A stretch of 64,000 nt of DNA from the NCBI RefSeq assembly GCF_000004195.4, contig NC_030682.2, positions 132,886,234-132,950,233 on the forward strand. The letters run 5' to 3'. Of this stretch, positions 22,224 to 34,899 are shown piece after piece. Position numbers and translations under genes: made by a program. Position 1 is the stretch's first letter. Each line of letters begins with the position of its first letter. The DNA comes from Xenopus tropicalis (lineage: Eukaryota > Chordata > Amphibia > Anura > Pipidae). The notes beneath the pieces were generated by a model. It was not told the DNA's origin, did not search any database, and worked only from the letters and a program-made list of their open reading frames with translations.

Positions 22224-22922
22224 TCATTATATATATAGTGACAAGCAGTGGGTACTGGCACCCCAAGCTCATTATATATATAGTGACAAGCAGTGGGTAC
22301 TGGCACCCCAAGCTCATTAAATATATAGTGACAAGCAGTGGGTACCGGCACCCCAAGCTCATTATATATAGTGACAAGCAGTGGGTACTGGCACCCCAAG
22401 CTCATTATATATATAGTGACAAGCAGTGGGTACTGGCACCCCAAGCTCATATATAGTGACAAGCAGTGGGTACTGGCACCCCAAGCTCATTATATATATA
22501 GTGACAAGCAGTGGGTACTGGCACCCCAAGCTCATTATATATATAGTGACAAGCAGTGGGTACTGGCACCCCAAGCTCATTATATATAGTGACAAGCAGT
22601 GGGTACTGGCACCCCAAGCTCATTATATATATAGTGACAAGCAGTGGGTACTGGCACCCCAAGCTCATATATAGTGACAAGCAGTGGGTACTGGCACCCC
22701 AAGCTCATTATATATATAGTGACAAGCAGTGGGTACTGGCACCCCAAGCTCATTATATATATAGTGACAAGCAGTGGGTACTGGCACCCTAGGCTCATTA
22801 TATATAGTGACAAGCAGTGGTTACTGGCACCCCAAGCTCATTATATATAGTGACAAGCAGTGGGTACTGGCACCCCAAGCTCATTATATATAGTGACAAG
22901 CAGTGGGTACTGGCACCCCAAG
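22224..22922 (+). repeat. 43-bp minisatellite, block 1 (16 units)
   Basis: Sixteen units of GTGACAAGCAGTGGGTACTGG, CACCCCAAGCTCATT and a variable TATATA run. Unit length varies in 2-bp steps (about 39-45 bp) because the TA run slips. Block 1 is interrupted at CCCCAAG by the CR1 insertion. Open frames on both strands are by-products of the repeat. Confidence 0.95.
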
Positions 22923-24524
22923 TTCTTTTCTTCTGTGTATACAGTAGAGGAGCCAGTGGGCCAAGTCCCACCCAATAGCTGCACTGTTGCCTCAGCTCCA
23001 ACTACACAGTGGTTGGCACAGGATATGGTGCTTAAAGGGTTACACACGATAAATGTAAACAAGGCACCTGGGCCAGATGGAATACACCCTCGGGTACTGA
23101 GAGAGCTAGGGGCAGAATTGCAGTGGCCCTTGTTTCTGATATTCTCAGACTCTCTTTCATCAGGTATGGTACCTAGGGATTGGAAGAAGGCGAATGTCAT
23201 TCCCATATTTAAAAAGGGAGTAAGATCTCAGCCTGGCAATTATAGGCCTGTAAGTTTGACATCCATGGTGGGCAAGTTATTTGAAGGCTTGTTAAGGGAT
23301 CACATTCAAAATTATGTAGTGGAGAATGGCATTATGAGCAGTAATCAGCATGGCTTTATGAAGGACAGGTCATGTCAGACCAATTTAATTGCTTTTTATG
23401 ATGAGGTAAGTAAGAAGCTGGACAGTGGGGATGCAGTAGATATAATCTATTTGGATTTTGGCAAAGCATTTGATACCGTTCCCCACAAACGACTGCTTTC
23501 TAAACTAAGGTCTATTGGTCTTAGTGAAGTCGTTTGCACATGGATAGAAAACTGGCTACAGGATCGGGTACAGAGGGTGGTTGTTAATGGTACATTCTCT
23601 ACTTGGAATAAGGTTCTTAGTGGGGTCCCTCAGGGTTCTGTACTGGGTCCACTTCTATTTAACTTGTTCATAAATGACTTAGGGGAGGGTATTATGAGTA
23701 ATGTATCAGTGTTTGCAGATGACACAAAACTCTGCAGACCAGTCAATTCTATCCAGGATGTGACATCCCTGCAGCAGGATCTTGACCAACTGGCAATCTG
23801 GGCAGCTAAGTGGCAGATGAGATTTAATGTGGATAAATGTAAGGTCATGCACCTGGGATGTAAAAATATGCAAGCCCCGTATACCCTTAATGGGACTGCA
23901 CTAGGCAAATCCATAATGGAGAAGGACCTTGGAGTCCTTGTAGATAATAAACTTGGCTGTAGCAAGCAATGCCAGGCAGCAGCTGCAAGGGCAAACAAGG
24001 TTTTGAGCTGTATTAAAAGGGGTATAGATTCACGGGAGGAGGCGGTTATTCTTCCCCTTTACAGAGCGCTGGTAAGGCCCCATCTAGAATATGCTGTTCA
24101 GTTTTGGTCTCCAGTGCTCAAACGGGACATTACTGAGTTAGAGAGGGTCCAGAGAAGGGCAACTAAGCTGGTAAAGGGTATGGAAAGTCTCAGTTATGAA
24201 GAAAGACTGGCCAAGTTGGGTCTGTTTACACTGGAGAAGAGGCGCTTAAGAGGTGACATGATAACTATGTATAAATATATAAGGGGATCATATAATAACC
24301 TTTCTAATGTTTTATTTACCAGTAGGTCCTTCCAACGGACACGAGGGCACCCGCTCCGTTTAGAAGAAGGGAGGTTCCATTTAAATATTCGGAAAGGATT
24401 TTTTACAGTGAGAGCTGTGAAGTTGTGGAATTCCCTCCCCGAATCAGTCGTGCTGGCTGATACATTATATAGCTTTAAGAAGGGGCTGGATGGATTCTTA
24501 GCAAGTGAGGGAATACAGGGGTAG
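22923..24524 (+). pseudogene. CR1 LINE ORF2 reverse transcriptase, 5'-truncated
   Basis: An uninterrupted frame of about 533 CR1-derived codons, ending GIQG and TAG. It begins FFSSVYTVEEP, which corresponds to the linker before the reverse transcriptase domain, so ORF1 and the endonuclease are missing. Visible RT blocks are NKAPGPDGIHPRVL, NYRPVSLTSMVGK, IYLDFGKAFDTVPH, SGVPQGSVLGPLLFNLFIND and the catalytic FADD about residue 285 of the frame. This is followed by the CR1-type C-terminal WNSLPESVV. The frame also runs 21 codons upstream into the minisatellite by chance, and no start codon for the RT exists. A 5' truncation is the usual outcome of LINE integration. The stop codon lies in the first unit of the 41-bp array. 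About 60-65% alike by eye to the RT at 37397-39184, so it belongs to another CR1 subfamily. Confidence 0.9.
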
Positions 24525-27500
24525 GGGAGATAGCTCTCAATACAAGTGAGGGAATACAGGGGTAGGGGAGATAGCTCTCAGTACAAGTGAGGGAATACAG
24601 GGGTAGGGGGGATAGCTCTCAGTACAAGTGAGGGAATACAGGGGTATGGGAGATAGCTCTCAGTACAAGTGAGGGAATACAGGGGTATGGGAGATAGTTC
24701 TTAGTACAAGTGAGGGAATACAGGGGTAGGGGGGATAGCTCTCAGTACAAGTGAGGGAATACAGGGTTATGGGGGATAGCTCTCAGTACAAGTGAGGGAA
24801 TACAGGGTTATGGGGGATAGCTCTCAGTACAAGTGAGGGAATACAGGGGTAGGGGAGATAGCTCTCAGTACAAGTGAGGGAATACAGGGGTAGGGGAGAT
24901 AGCTCTCAGTACAAGTGAGGGAATACAGGGGTAGGGGAGATAGCTCTCAGTACAAGTGAGGGAATACAGGGGTAGGGGAGATAGCTCTCAGTACAAGTGA
25001 GGGAATACAGGGGTAGGGGGGATAGCTCTCAGTACAAGTGAGGGAATACAGGGGTATGGGAGATAGCTCTCAGTACAAGTGAGGGAATACAGGGGTAGGG
25101 GAGATAGCTCTCAGTACAAGTGAGGGAATACAGGGGTAGGGGAGATAGCTCTCAGTACAAGTGAGGGAATACAGGGGTAGGGGGGATAGCTCTCAGTACA
25201 AGTGAGGGAATACAGGGGTAGGGGAGATAGCTCTCAGTACAAGTGAGGGAATACAGGGGTAGGGGAGATAGCTCTCAGTACAAGTGAGGGAATACAGGGG
25301 TAGGGGAGATAGCTCTCAGTACAAGTGAGGGAATACAGGGGTAGGGGAGATAGCTCTCAGTACAAGTGAGGGAATACAGGGGTAGGGGGGATAGCTCTCA
25401 GTACAAGTGAGGGAATACAGGGGTAGGGGAGATAGCTCTCAGTACAAGTGAGGGAATACAGGGGTAGGGGAGATAGCTCTCAGTACAAGTGAGGGAATAC
25501 AGGGGTAGGGGAGATAGCTCTCAGTACAAGTGAGGGAATACAGGGGTAGGGGGGATAGCTCTCAGTACAAGTGAGGGAATACAGGGGTAGGGGAGATAGC
25601 TCTCAGTACAAGTGAGGGAATACAGGGGTAGGGGAGATAGCTCTCAGTACAAGTGAGGGAATACAGGGGTAGGGGAGATAGCTCTCAGTACAAGTGAGGG
25701 AATACAGGGGTATGGGAGATAGCTCTCAGTACAAGTGAGGGAATACAGGGGTAGGGGAGATAGCTCTCAGTACAAGTGAGGGAATACAGGGGTAGGGGAG
25801 ATAGCTCTCAGTACAAGTGAGGGAATACAGGGGTAGGGGAGATAGCTCTCAGTACAAGTGAGGGAATACAGGGTTATGGGGGATAGCTCTCAGTACAAGT
25901 GAGGGAATACAGGGGTAGGGGAGATAGCTCTCAGTACAAGTGAGGGAATACAGGGGTAGGGGAGATAGCTCTCAGTACAAGTGAGGGAATACAGGGGTAG
26001 GGGAGATAGCTCTCAGTACAAGTGAGGGAATACAGGGGTAGGGGAGATAGCTCTCAGTACAAGTGAGGGAATACAGGGGTAGGGGGGATAGCTCTCAGTA
26101 CAAGTGAGGGAATACAGGGGTAGGGGAGATAGCTCTCAGTACAAGTGAGGGAATACAGGGGTAGGGGAGATAGCTCTCAGTACAAGTGAGGGAATACAGG
26201 GGTAGGGGAGATAGCTCTCAGTACAAGTGAGGGAATACAGGGTTATGGGAGATAGCTCTCAGTACAAGTGAGGGAATACAGGGGCAGGGGGGATAGCTCT
26301 CAGTACAAGTGAGGGAATACAGGGGTAGGGGAGATAGCTCTCAGTACAAGTGAGGGAATACAGGGGTAGGGGAGATAGCTCTCAGTACAAGTGAGGGAAT
26401 ACAGGGGTAGGGGAGATAGCTCTCAGTACAAGTGAGGGAATACAGGGGTATGGGAGATAGCTCTCAGTACAAGTGAGGGAATACAGGGGTAGGGGAGATA
26501 GCTCTCAGTACAAGTGAGGGAATACAGGGGTAGGGGAGATAGCTCTCAGTACAAGTGAAGGAATACAGGGGTAGGGGAGATAGCTCTCAGTACAAGTGAG
26601 GGAATACAGGGGTAGGGGAGATAGCTCTCAGTGCAAGTGAGGGAATACAGGGGTATTGGAGATAGCTCTCAGTACAAGTGAGGGAATACAGGGGTAGGGG
26701 GGATAGCTCTCAGTACAAGTGAGGGAATACAGGGGTAGGGGAGATAGCTCTCAGTACAAGTGAGGGAATACAGGGGTAGGGGAGATAGCTCTCAGTACAA
26801 GTGAGGGAATACAGGGGTAGGGGAGATAGCTCTCAGTACAAGTGAGGGAATACAGGGTTAGGGGAGATAGCTCTCAGTACAAGTGAGGGAATACAGGGGT
26901 AGGGGGGATAGCTCTCAGTACAAGTGAGGGAATACAGGGGTAGGGGAGATAGCTCTCAGTACAAGTGAGGGAATACAGGGGTAGGGGAGATAGCTCTCAG
27001 TACAAGTGAGGGAATACAGGGGTAGGGGAGTTAGCTCTCAGTACAAGTGAGGGAATACAGGGGTAGGGGAGATAGCTCTCAGTACAAGTGAGGGAATACA
27101 GGGGTAGGGGGGATAGCTCTCAGTACAAGTGAGGGAATACAGGGGTAGGGGAGATAGCTCTCAGTACAAGTGAGGGAATACAGGGGTATGGGAGATAGCT
27201 CTCAGTACAAGTGAGGGAATACAGGGGTAGGGGAGATAGCTCTCAGTACAAGTGAGGGAATACAGGGGTAGGGGAGATAGCTCTCAGTACAAGTGAGGGA
27301 ATACAGGGGTATGGGAGATAGCTCTCAGTACAAGTGAGGGAATACAGGGGTATGGGAGATAGCTCTCAGTACAAGTGAGGGAATACAGGGGTAGGGGAGA
27401 TAGCTCTCAGTACAAGTGAGGGAATACAGGGTTATGGGAGATAGCTCTCAGTACAAGTGAGGGAATACAGGGGTATGGGAGATAGCTCTCAGTACAAGTG

Positions 27501-27863
27501 AGGGAATACAGGGGTAGGGGGGATAGCTCTCAGTACAAGTGAGGGAATACAGGGGTATGGGAGATAGCTCTCAGTACAAGTGAGGGAATACAGGGGTAGG
27601 GGGGATAGCTCTCAGTACAAGTGAGGGAATACAGGGGTAGGGGAGATAGCTCTCAGTACAAGTGAGGGAATACAGGGGTAGGGGGGATAGCTCTCAGTAC
27701 AAGTGAGGGAATACAGGGGTAGGGCAGATAGCTCTCAGTACAAGTGAGGGAATACAGGGGTAGGGGAGATAGCTCTCAGTACAAGTGAGGGAATACAGGG
27801 GTAGGGGAGATAGCTCTCAGTACAAGTGAGGGAATACAGGGGTATGGGAGATAGCTCTTAGTA
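24502..27863 (+). repeat. 41-bp minisatellite, 82 units, from CR1 ORF2 end
   Basis: The distance from the first CAAGTGAGG (24502) to CAAGTTGATCC (27864) is 3362 bp, exactly 82 x 41. Unit: CAAGTGAGGGAATACAGGGG, TAGGGGAGATAGCTCTCAGTA. The first unit encodes the last ORF2 residues ASEGIQG and the stop, so the array arose from a stop-spanning segment. Variants (GGGGGGAT, TATGGGAG, GGGTTATGGG) recur along the array. Each unit has three G-runs. Confidence 0.97.
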
Positions 27864-28073
27864 CAAGTTGATCCAGGGACTGGTCCGATTGCCATCTTGG
27901 AGTCAGGAAGGAATTTTTTCCCCTCTGCGGCAAATTAGAGAGGCTTCAGATGGGTTTTTTTTGCCTACCTAGTTAGGCAGGTTATATACAGTATAGGCAT
28001 TATGGTTGCACTTGATGGACGTATGTCTTTTTTCAACCCAACTTACTATGTTACTATGTTACTATGTTACTAT
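27864..28073 (+). mobile_element. CR1 3' UTR and tail of the truncated copy
   Basis: GTTGATCCAGGGACTGGTCC, GGAGTCAGGAAGGAATTTTT and a run ending in CTTGATGGACGTATGTCTTT are typical CR1 3' UTR text. The copy ends with the 8-bp tail repeat (TTACTATG) x 3-4 at 28042-28073. Directly after it the 43-bp minisatellite resumes with TATATATATAGTGAC. Confidence 0.9.
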
Positions 28074-31000
28074 TATATATATAGTGACAAGCAGTGGGTA
28101 CCGGCACCCCAAGCTCATTATATATATAGTGACAAGCAGTGGGTACTGGCACCCCAAGCTCATTATATATAGTGACAAGCAGTGGGTACTGGCACCCCAA
28201 GCTCATTATATATATATATAGTGACAAGTAGTGGGTACCGGCACCCCAAGCTCATTATATATATATATAGTGACAAGCAGTGGGTACTGGCACCCCAAGC
28301 TCATTATATATATATATAGTGACAAGCAGTGGGTACCGGCACCCCAAGCTCATTATATATAGTGACAAGCAGTGGGTACTGGCACCCCAAGCTCATTATA
28401 TATAGTGACAAGCAGTGGGTACGGGCACCCCAAGCTCATTATATATAGTGACAAGCAGTGGGTACTGGCACCCCAAGCTCATTATATATAGTGACAAGCA
28501 GTGGGTACTGGCACCCCAAGCTCATTATATATATATAGTGACAAGCAGTGGGTACTGGCACCCCAAGCTCATTATATATAGTGACAAGCAGTGGGTACCG
28601 GCACCCCAAGCTCATTATATATAGTGACAAGCAGTGGGTACTGGCACCCCAAGCTCATTATATATAGTGACAAGCAGTGGGTACTGGCACCCCAAGCTCA
28701 TTATATATAGTGACAAGCAGTGGGTTCTGGCACCCCAAGCTCATTATATATAGTGACAAGCAGTGGGTACTGGCACCCCAAACTCATTATATATAGTGAC
28801 AAGCAGTGGGTACTGGCACCCCAAGCTCATTATATATAGTGACAAGCAGTGGGTACGGGCACCCCAAGCTCATTATATATAGTGACAAGCAGTGGGTACT
28901 GGCACCCCAAACTCATTATATATAGTGACAAGCAGTGGGTACTGGCACCCCAAGCTCATTATATATAGTGACAAGCAGTGAGTACTGGCACCCCAAGCTC
29001 ATTATATATATAGTGACAAGCAGTGGGTACTGGCACCCCAAGCTCATTATATATAGTGACAAGCAGTGGGTACTGGCACCCCAAGTTCATTATATATAGT
29101 GACAAGCAGTGGGTACTGGCACCCCAAGCTCATTATATATAGTGACAAGCAGTGGGTACTGGCACCCCAAGCTCATTATATATAGTGACAAGCAGTGGGT
29201 ACCGGCACCCCAAGCTCATTATATATAGTGACAAGCAGTGGGTACTGGCACCCCAAGCTCATTATATATATAGTGACAAGCAGTGAGTACTGGCACCCCA
29301 AGCTCATTATATATATAGTGACAAGCAGTGGGTACTGGCACCCCAAGCTCATTATATATAGTGACAAGCAGTGGGTACCGGCACCCCAAGCTCATTATAT
29401 ATATATATAGTGACAAGCAGTGGGTACTGGCACCCCAAGCTCATTATATATATATATAGTGACAAGCAGTGGGTACCGGCACCCCAAGCTCATTATATAT
29501 AGTGACAAGCAGTGGGTACTGGCACCCCAAGCTCATTATATATAGTGACAAGCAGTGGGTACGGGCACCCCAAGCTCATTATATATAGTGACAAGCAGTG
29601 GGTACTGGCACCCCAAGCTCATTATATATAGTGACAAGCAGTGGGTACTGGCACCCCAAGCTCATTATATATATATATAGTGACAAGCAGTGGGTACTGG
29701 CACCCCAAGCTCATAATATATAGTGACAAGCAGTGGGTACCGGCACCCCAAGCTCATTATATATAGTGACAAGCAGTGGGTACTGGCACCCCAAGCTCAT
29801 TATATATAGTGACAAGCAGTGGGTACTGGCACCCCAAGCTCATTATATATAGTGACAAGCAGTGGGTTCTGGCACCCCAAGCTCATTATATATAGTGACA
29901 AGCAGTGGGTACTGGCACCCCAAACTCATTATATATAGTGACAAGCAGTGGGTACTGGCACCCCAAGCTCATTATATATAGTGACAAGCAGTGGGTACGG
30001 GCACCCCAAGCTCATTATATATAGTGACAAGCAGTGGGTACTGGCACCCCAAGCTCATTATATATATATAGTGACAAGCAGTGGGTACTGGCACCCCAAG
30101 CTCATTATATATAGTGACAAGCAGTGGGTACCGGCACCCCAAGCTCATTATATATAGTGACAAGCAGTGGGTACTGGCACCCCAAGCTCATTATATATAG
30201 TGACAAGCAGTGGGTACTGGCACCCCAAGCTCATTATATATAGTGACAAGCAGTGGGTACGGGCACCCCAAGCTCATTATATATAGTGACAAGCAGTGGG
30301 TACTGGCACCCCAAGCTCATTATATATAGTGACAAGCAGTGGGTACTGGCACCCCAAGCTCATTATATATATATAGTGACAAGCAGTGGGTACTGGCACC
30401 CCAAGCTCATTATATATAGTGACAAGCAGTGGGTTCTGGCACCCCAAGCTCATTATATATAGTGACAAGCAGTGGGTACTGGCACCCCAAACTCATTATA
30501 TATAGTGACAAGCAGTGGGTACTGGCACCCCAAGCTCATTATATATAGTGACAAGCAGTGGGTACGGGCACCCCAAGCTCATTATATATAGTGACAAGCA
30601 GTGGGTACTGGCACCCCAAACTCATTATATATAGTGACAAGCAGTGGGTACTGGCACCCCAAGCTCATTATATATAGTGACAAGCAGTGAGTACTGGCAC
30701 CCCAAGCTCATTATATATATAGTGACAAGCAGTGGGTACTGGCACCCCAAGCTCATTATATATAGTGACAAGCAGTGGGTACTGGCACCCCAAGTTCATT
30801 ATATATAGTGACAAGCAGTGGGTACTGGCACCCCAAGCTCATTATATATAGTGACAAGCAGTGGGTACTGGCACCCCAAGCTCATTATATATAGTGACAA
30901 GCAGTGAGTACTGGCACCCCAAGCTCATTATATATATAGTGACAAGCAGTGGGTACTGGCACCCCAAGCTCATTATATATAGTGACAAGCAGTGGGTACC

Positions 31001-33486
31001 GGCACCCCAAGCTCATTATATATATATATATAGTGACAAGCAGTGGGTACTGGCACCCCAAGCTCATTATATATATATATAGTGACAAGCAGTGGGTACC
31101 GGCACCCCAAGCTCATTATATATAGTGACAAGCAGTGGGTACTGGCACCCCAAGCTCATTATATATAGTGACAAGCAGTGGGTACGGGCACCCCAAGCTC
31201 ATTATATATAGTGACAAGCAGTGGGTACTGGCACCCCAAGCTCATTATATATAGTGACACGCAGTGGGTACTGGCACCCCAAGCTCATTATATATATATA
31301 GTGACAAGCAGTGGGTACTGGCACCCCAAGCTCATTATATATAGTGACAAGCAGTGGGTACCGGCACCCCAAGCTCATTATATATAGTGACAAGCAGTGG
31401 GTACTGGCACCCCAAGCTCATTATATATAGTGACAAGCAGTGGGTACTGGCACCCCAAGCTCATTATATATAGTGACAAGCAGTGGGTTCTGGCACCCCA
31501 AGCTCATTATATATAGTGACAAGCAGTGGGTACTGGCACCCCAAACTCATTATATATAGTGACAAGCAGTGGGTACTGGCACCCCAAGCTCATTATATAT
31601 AGTGACAAGCAGTGGGTACGGGCACCCCAAGCTCATTATATATAGTGACAAGCAGTGGGTACTGGCACCCCAAGCTCATTATATATAGTGACAAGCAGTG
31701 GGTTCTGGCACCCCAAGCTCATTATATATAGTGACAAGCAGTGGGTACTGGCACCCCAAACTCATTATATATAGTGACAAGCAGTGGGTACTGGCACCCC
31801 AAGCTCATTATATATAGTGACAAGCAGTGGGTACGGGCACCCCAAGCTCATTATATATAGTGACAAGCAGTGGGTACTGGCACCCCAAACTCATTATATA
31901 TAGTGACAAGCAGTGGGTACTGGCACCCCAAGCTCATTATATATAGTGACAAGCAGTGAGTACTGGCACCCCAAGCTCATTATATATATAGTGACAAGCA
32001 GTGGGTACTGGCACCCCAAGCTCATTATATATAGTGACAAGCAGTGGGTACTGGCACCCCAAGTTCATTATATATAGTGACAAGCAGTGGGTACTGGCAC
32101 CCCAAACTCATTATATATAGTGACAAGCAGTGGGTACTGGCACCCCAAGCTCATTATATATAGTGACAAGCAGTGAGTACTGGCACCCCAAGCTCATTAT
32201 ATATATAGTGACAAGCAGTGGGTACTGGCACCCCAAGCTCATTATATATAGTGACAAGCAGTGGGTACCGGCACCCCAAGCTCATTATATATATATATAG
32301 TGACAAGCAGTGGGTACTGGCACCCCAAGCTCATTATATATATATATAGTGACAAGCAGTGGGTACCGGCACCCCAAGCTCATTATATATAGTGACAAGC
32401 AGTGGGTACTGGCACCCCAAGCTCATTATATATAGTGACAAGCAGTGGGTACGGGCACCCCAAGCTCATTATATATAGTGACAAGCAGTGGGTACTGGCA
32501 CCCCAAGCTCATTATATATAGTGACAAGCAGTGGGTACTGGCACCCCAAGCTCATTATATATATATATAGTGACAAGCAGTGGGTACTGGCACCCCAAGC
32601 TCATTATATATAGTGACAAGCAGTGGGTACCGGCACCCCAAGCTCATTATATATAGTGACAAGCAGTGGGTACTGGCACCCCAAGCTCATTATATATAGT
32701 GACAAGCAGTGGGTACTGGCACCCCAAGCTCATTATATATAGTGACAAGCAGTGGGTTCTGGCACCCCAAGCTCATTATATATAGTGACAAGCAGTGGGT
32801 ACTGGCACCCCAAACTCATTATATATAGTGACAAGCAGTGGGTACTGGCACCCCAAGCTCATTATATATAGTGACAAGCAGTGGGTACGGGCACCCCAAG
32901 CTCATTATATATAGTGACAAGCAGTGGGTACTGGCACCCCAAACTCATTATATATAGTGACAAGCAGTGGGTACTGGCACCCCAAGCTCATTATATATAG
33001 TGACAAGCAGTGAGTACTGGCACCCCAAGCTCATTATATATATAGTGACAAGCAGTGGGTACTGGCACCCCAAGCTCATTATATATAGTGACAAGCAGTG
33101 GGTACCGGCACCCCAAACTCATTATATATAGTGACAAGCAGTGGGTACTGGCACCCCAAGCTCATTATATATAGTGACAAGCAGTGAGTACTGGCACCCC
33201 AAGCTCATTATATATATAGTGACAAGCAGTGGGTACTGGCACCCCAAGCTCATTATATATAGTGACAAGCAGTGGGTACCGGCACCCCAAACTCATTATA
33301 TATAGTGACAAGCAGTGGGTACTGGCACCCCAAGCTCATTATATATAGTGACAAGCAGTGGGTACTGGCACCCCAAGTTCATTATATATAGTGACAAGCA
33401 GTGGGTACTGGCACCCCAAACTCATTATATATAGTGACAAGCAGTGGGTACTGGCACCCCAAGCTCATTATATATAGTGACAAGCT
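28074..33486 (+). repeat. 43-bp minisatellite, block 2 (~124 units) with higher-order structure
   Basis: Same unit as block 1. Diagnostic variants (GTACCGG, GTACGGG, GGTTCTGG, CCAAACTC, CAGTGAGTAC, CCAAGTTC) recur in fixed order. A pair of long-TA units followed by GTACCGG appears at about 28252, 29392, 31015 and 32281, so segments of roughly 1.1-1.6 kb were duplicated as blocks. The last unit is cut at GTGACAAG. Confidence 0.95.
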
Positions 33487-33602
33487 ATGAGGCATGAAGG
33501 CGAATTCGATCGTTTGGCCCTGGGGCCAAATGATCGAATTCTGCACGCAGCAATGGGGCAGTCGGTTCGGGGACCACATCAACGAGCCGAGCACTTGGCA
33601 CA
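33487..33602 (+). mobile_element. Harbinger-like MITE, right part after the array
   Basis: AATTCGATCGTTTGGCCCTG (33503 on) matches the part of the 19449-19756 element just beyond its empty site. The following TCGGTTCGGGGACCACATCA (33562 on) is inverted relative to 22160-22188 in the left part. The terminal GTGTATGG end was not found, so the right end is truncated or rearranged. Confidence 0.65.
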
Positions 33603-34899
33603 CAAGTACAGTATCTATAGCATTATTCTACCCATGCCCAGATCTCTTCCACTGATCTCTTTTCTGAACTGCTATATCCTGCATTATATGCTGCTGACAC
33701 TTTGCCAGTCTTTACAGAGCTAATGGCCAAAATATCGCTTGTGTTTATTTTCAGCTTTCACGAAACAGGCCTTTAACCTTATAGGAGCCTGGGAAATAGA
33801 GACTCTGGCAGATATATCATTATCCATTTTGACATGATTTCACTCACCCCTTTATCTTATTGAGTTTGATCTTCCGTTACTGACCTTTAGGGCTCGATGT
33901 GAACTAGGGAAACAATATCCAAGGCTTTCTCTTTATTATCTCTTGTATTTATTTGAAGTTGCTACATCAGCCCTTGACACAGTGTGGGACTGGGGAAGTT
34001 GAATATAATAATATGAGCACACAGCTCCGCTGGCACTTGGCCGAGGCTAATGCAGGGGGATGGAAGGACTCTCAGACACTTGGGGTATTTCAAGGCTGTG
34101 TCCCAGGCACTTTCTCGAGTCATTGATTTCTAAAGTAACTTTGCACATTAGCTGCAGAAACCGCACTATTTATTTTTCAGTTATCTATCCTATACTGTAC
34201 ATCAAAATATAAATAATCATTAAAAAATAGCAAATACCATTGTGTAGAGATGGGAAGACAGATACCTTTTCATGTATCTACCAATGAATTACTTGAGTCT
34301 TTCTTATCATAGTGGGCATATTGGTACAGAAAGCTAAGACATATGTTGGGTAAGGCATTTTTAGGGTCACAATATCAACATATGGAATAATTTGCTGTTA
34401 TTCCAGCACACCATCCCACCTTGCCCTCTTGTTGTAAAGGAGCCATTATGTTTATAACAGGCACAGGCATCCCACAGCTTCCAGAAGACAATACAGAAAC
34501 ATAAAAGCTGTCGCCTTGTTCCACTAAAGGGTTTGTGTTGATCAAGCAACAAGTAAACAAGAGTCTGTATGTGGATCCACTTACATGTCCAGTTATGTCC
34601 ATTCGTCTTCCGTTGTGGCTGTGATGCCTTCATTGTAATTCATTTGTATACAACTCTCTCTCTGCTCTCTGATAAACTAATATACACATATAGTACTAAC
34701 AGGCTGGTGGCTGACTGAATCAACTGCTTTTTCAATTCAACAAAAAAAAAGGGATAAGTATTTTTTATTAACTTTATTCAGAATCACTGTGTTTTCTAAC
34801 TGTTGGGTTTAAATTTTTTCAAAAGTATTTGCTCTTTTTGGTGCCAATTTACAAAGTTTGGTTAACTATAAGGCTTACAGCAGGTTTGCCAGAGTTACA
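33603..34899. other. Unassigned sequence
   Basis: No transposon ends, tandem repeats or coding signals are convincing. The minus frames at 34367-34633 overlap one another and lack motifs. Confidence 0.35.

Noticed and set aside
22224..33486. Possible CRISPR array
   Set aside because: Units are contiguous with no unique spacers and the setting is a vertebrate genome; this is a minisatellite.
22139..33603. Many 60-120 codon frames (YWHPKLIIY, PVPTACHY types)
   Set aside because: They follow the 43-bp unit period on both strands and have no independent coding evidence.
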